Origin: an uncultured Planctomycetaceae bacterium
GTDB taxonomy: Bacteria; Planctomycetota; Planctomycetia; Planctomycetales; Planctomycetaceae
DNA length: 5,967 nucleotides
Assembly (NCBI GenBank): GCA_937952455.1
Contig: CALFYU010000616.1
Coordinates: forward strand, 1-5,967
Direction of reading: 5' to 3'
Under the pieces are notes generated by a model that worked only from the letters and a program-made list of their open reading frames with translations, made no database searches and had not been told where the DNA came from. The translations under genes and the position numbers were made by a program. Shown here in pieces: positions 5,529 through 5,967 of this stretch. Positions within the stretch are counted from its first letter, which is position 1. Each line of letters starts with the position of its first letter.

Positions 5529-5811
5529 AATTCCCCGCGAGAACTCACCTGACCAGCTTGTTTTTGAAGGTGTCGGGTTGATTGTGCGGATCAGTGGCGC
5601 TGTCAGCCCGCCGGTCTCCGCCATCCAAAATATTCCGGAACATCGACGCCGCGCGCGACCACAGACGATCGGTTTAGAATGTCGTGAACAACCAGACACG
5701 ATGTCTCCGTGTCATCGGCGATCTCTGTGGCTAATCTCTTTTCGAGAGCGAATTGGCGGCAACAGCCGCCTACGGGCAACAGCCGTTTACGGAAAATTCT
5801 CCATTTCCCGC
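5529..5811. other. Intergenic region without a supported gene
   Basis: Open frames exist on the minus strand across this stretch, but they run antisense into the flanking genes and show no recognisable protein. An inverted repeat GACACG-N7-CGTGTC lies at 5695-5713 and a tandem 17-bp duplication at 5758-5791. No T-rich hairpin follows the 175-aa gene, so no intrinsic terminator is called. Confidence 0.5.
5758..5791. repeat. Two tandem 17-bp units, the first inside a strong hairpin
   Basis: GGCAACAGCCGCCTACG (5758-5774) is followed directly by GGCAACAGCCGTTTACG (5775-5791); the units differ at two adjacent bases. The first unit, with the three bases before it, forms GGCGGC-AACA-GCCGCC (5755-5770), a 6-bp stem with a 4-base loop. 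The array ends 20 bases before the -35 element of the MerR-type promoter. It may be a simple slippage duplication or a binding site array. Confidence 0.55.
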
Positions 5812-5842
5812 TTGACCCTCCCGTTACTGGAGGCCGTAATCT
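5812..5842 (+). promoter_or_regulatory. MerR-type promoter with 19-bp spacer and dyad operator
   Basis: The -35 element TTGACC (5812-5817) and -10 element TAATCT (5837-5842) are separated by 19 bp, the over-long spacer typical of promoters controlled by MerR-family activators. The spacer is filled by the dyad CCTCCCGTTACTGGAGG (5817-5833), symmetric except for one base pair and the centre base. MerR-family proteins bind such dyads and untwist the DNA to realign the two elements. The promoter lies 39 bases before the start of a MerR-family gene on the same strand, so autoregulation is the simple inference. Confidence 0.8.
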
Positions 5843-5881
5843 GGACCCAACGCGATTCGTTCCCGATCCAAGGTCCGCGAC

Positions 5882-5967
5882 ATGTTCTCCATCGGCGAGT
5901 TCTCGAAGATCACCGGCCTGACCGTCAAAACGCTCAGGTTCTATCACGAAAAATGCTTGCTCATTCC
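5882..5967 (+). CDS. MerR-family transcriptional regulator, N-terminal part (runs off the window)
   Basis: The first 28 codons read M-F-S-I-G-E-F-S-K-I-T-G-L-T-V-K-T-L-R-F-Y-H-E-K-C-L-L-I, followed by a proline-type CC at the edge. This is the N-terminal winged helix-turn-helix of the MerR family: SIGEFSKITGLTVKTLRFYH is the DNA-binding helix pair and HEKxLLIP starts the wing. Most family members have Gly in the wing motif EKGLL; here the residue is Cys (TGC). The start ATG is supported by the fixed N-terminal length of the family and a weak AAGG at 5870-5873, 8 bases upstream. The ligand-binding or dimerisation part lies beyond the window, so neither the inducer nor the subgroup (metal, redox or drug) can be told. 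The MerR-type promoter just upstream suggests it controls itself. Confidence 0.88.
   Translation, partial: MFSIGEFSKITGLTVKTLRFYHEKCLLI

Noticed and set aside
5603..5947. 114-codon minus-strand frame before and through the MerR start
   Set aside because: It runs antisense across the MerR promoter and start codon and has no recognisable features or ribosome binding site.
1..5967. tRNA or rRNA genes, CRISPR arrays, insertion-sequence transposases
   Set aside because: Reading both strands gave no cloverleaf, no regularly spaced repeats and no transposase-like frame.

Overview
The window looks like chromosomal DNA from a member of the Planctomycetota. This is inferred from the GC-rich HrpA sequence, from a small helical protein of a type I recall from planctomycete genomes, and from two intergenic motifs of a kind I recall as dispersed in those genomes. 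There is no rRNA or other decisive marker, so the assignment is moderate.

Layout. (1) Bases 22-3863, + strand, hold one full-length-equivalent ATP-dependent RNA helicase gene, hrpA. It is split into two reading frames by what looks like an 82-base internal deletion at about base 1374. The N-terminal piece keeps all helicase motifs. The C-terminal piece keeps most of the HA2, OB-fold and DUF3418 regions. (2) Bases 3864-3985 are intergenic and carry a GC-rich hairpin motif and a CACCGCGGAG-type motif. (3) Bases 3986-4720 are a minus-strand cluster: a 73-aa membrane protein (TM-A), an 88-aa soluble helical protein, and a truncated second copy of the membrane protein gene (TM-B). TM-B is fused to a 66-base antisense copy of the hrpA 3' end. 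(4) Bases 4721-5000 contain no gene but hold two good inverted repeats and a run of nine C. (5) Bases 5001-5528, + strand, encode a 175-aa single-anchor membrane protein of unknown function. (6) Bases 5529-5811 contain no gene; they have an inverted repeat and a 17-bp tandem duplication. (7) Bases 5812-5967 carry a textbook MerR-type promoter (TTGACC, 19-bp spacer with a dyad, TAATCT) and the first 28 codons of a MerR-family regulator that runs off the edge.

The most informative structure is the scar downstream of hrpA. Pieces of the hrpA tail and of the small membrane gene each occur twice, in the same relative order and orientation. This fits a tandem duplication of the hrpA-tail/TM segment followed by a deletion inside the second copy. 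I see no convincing new multi-gene defence or metabolic system. The window is best described as a damaged housekeeping helicase gene next to a small, rearranged accessory patch and an autoregulated MerR locus.
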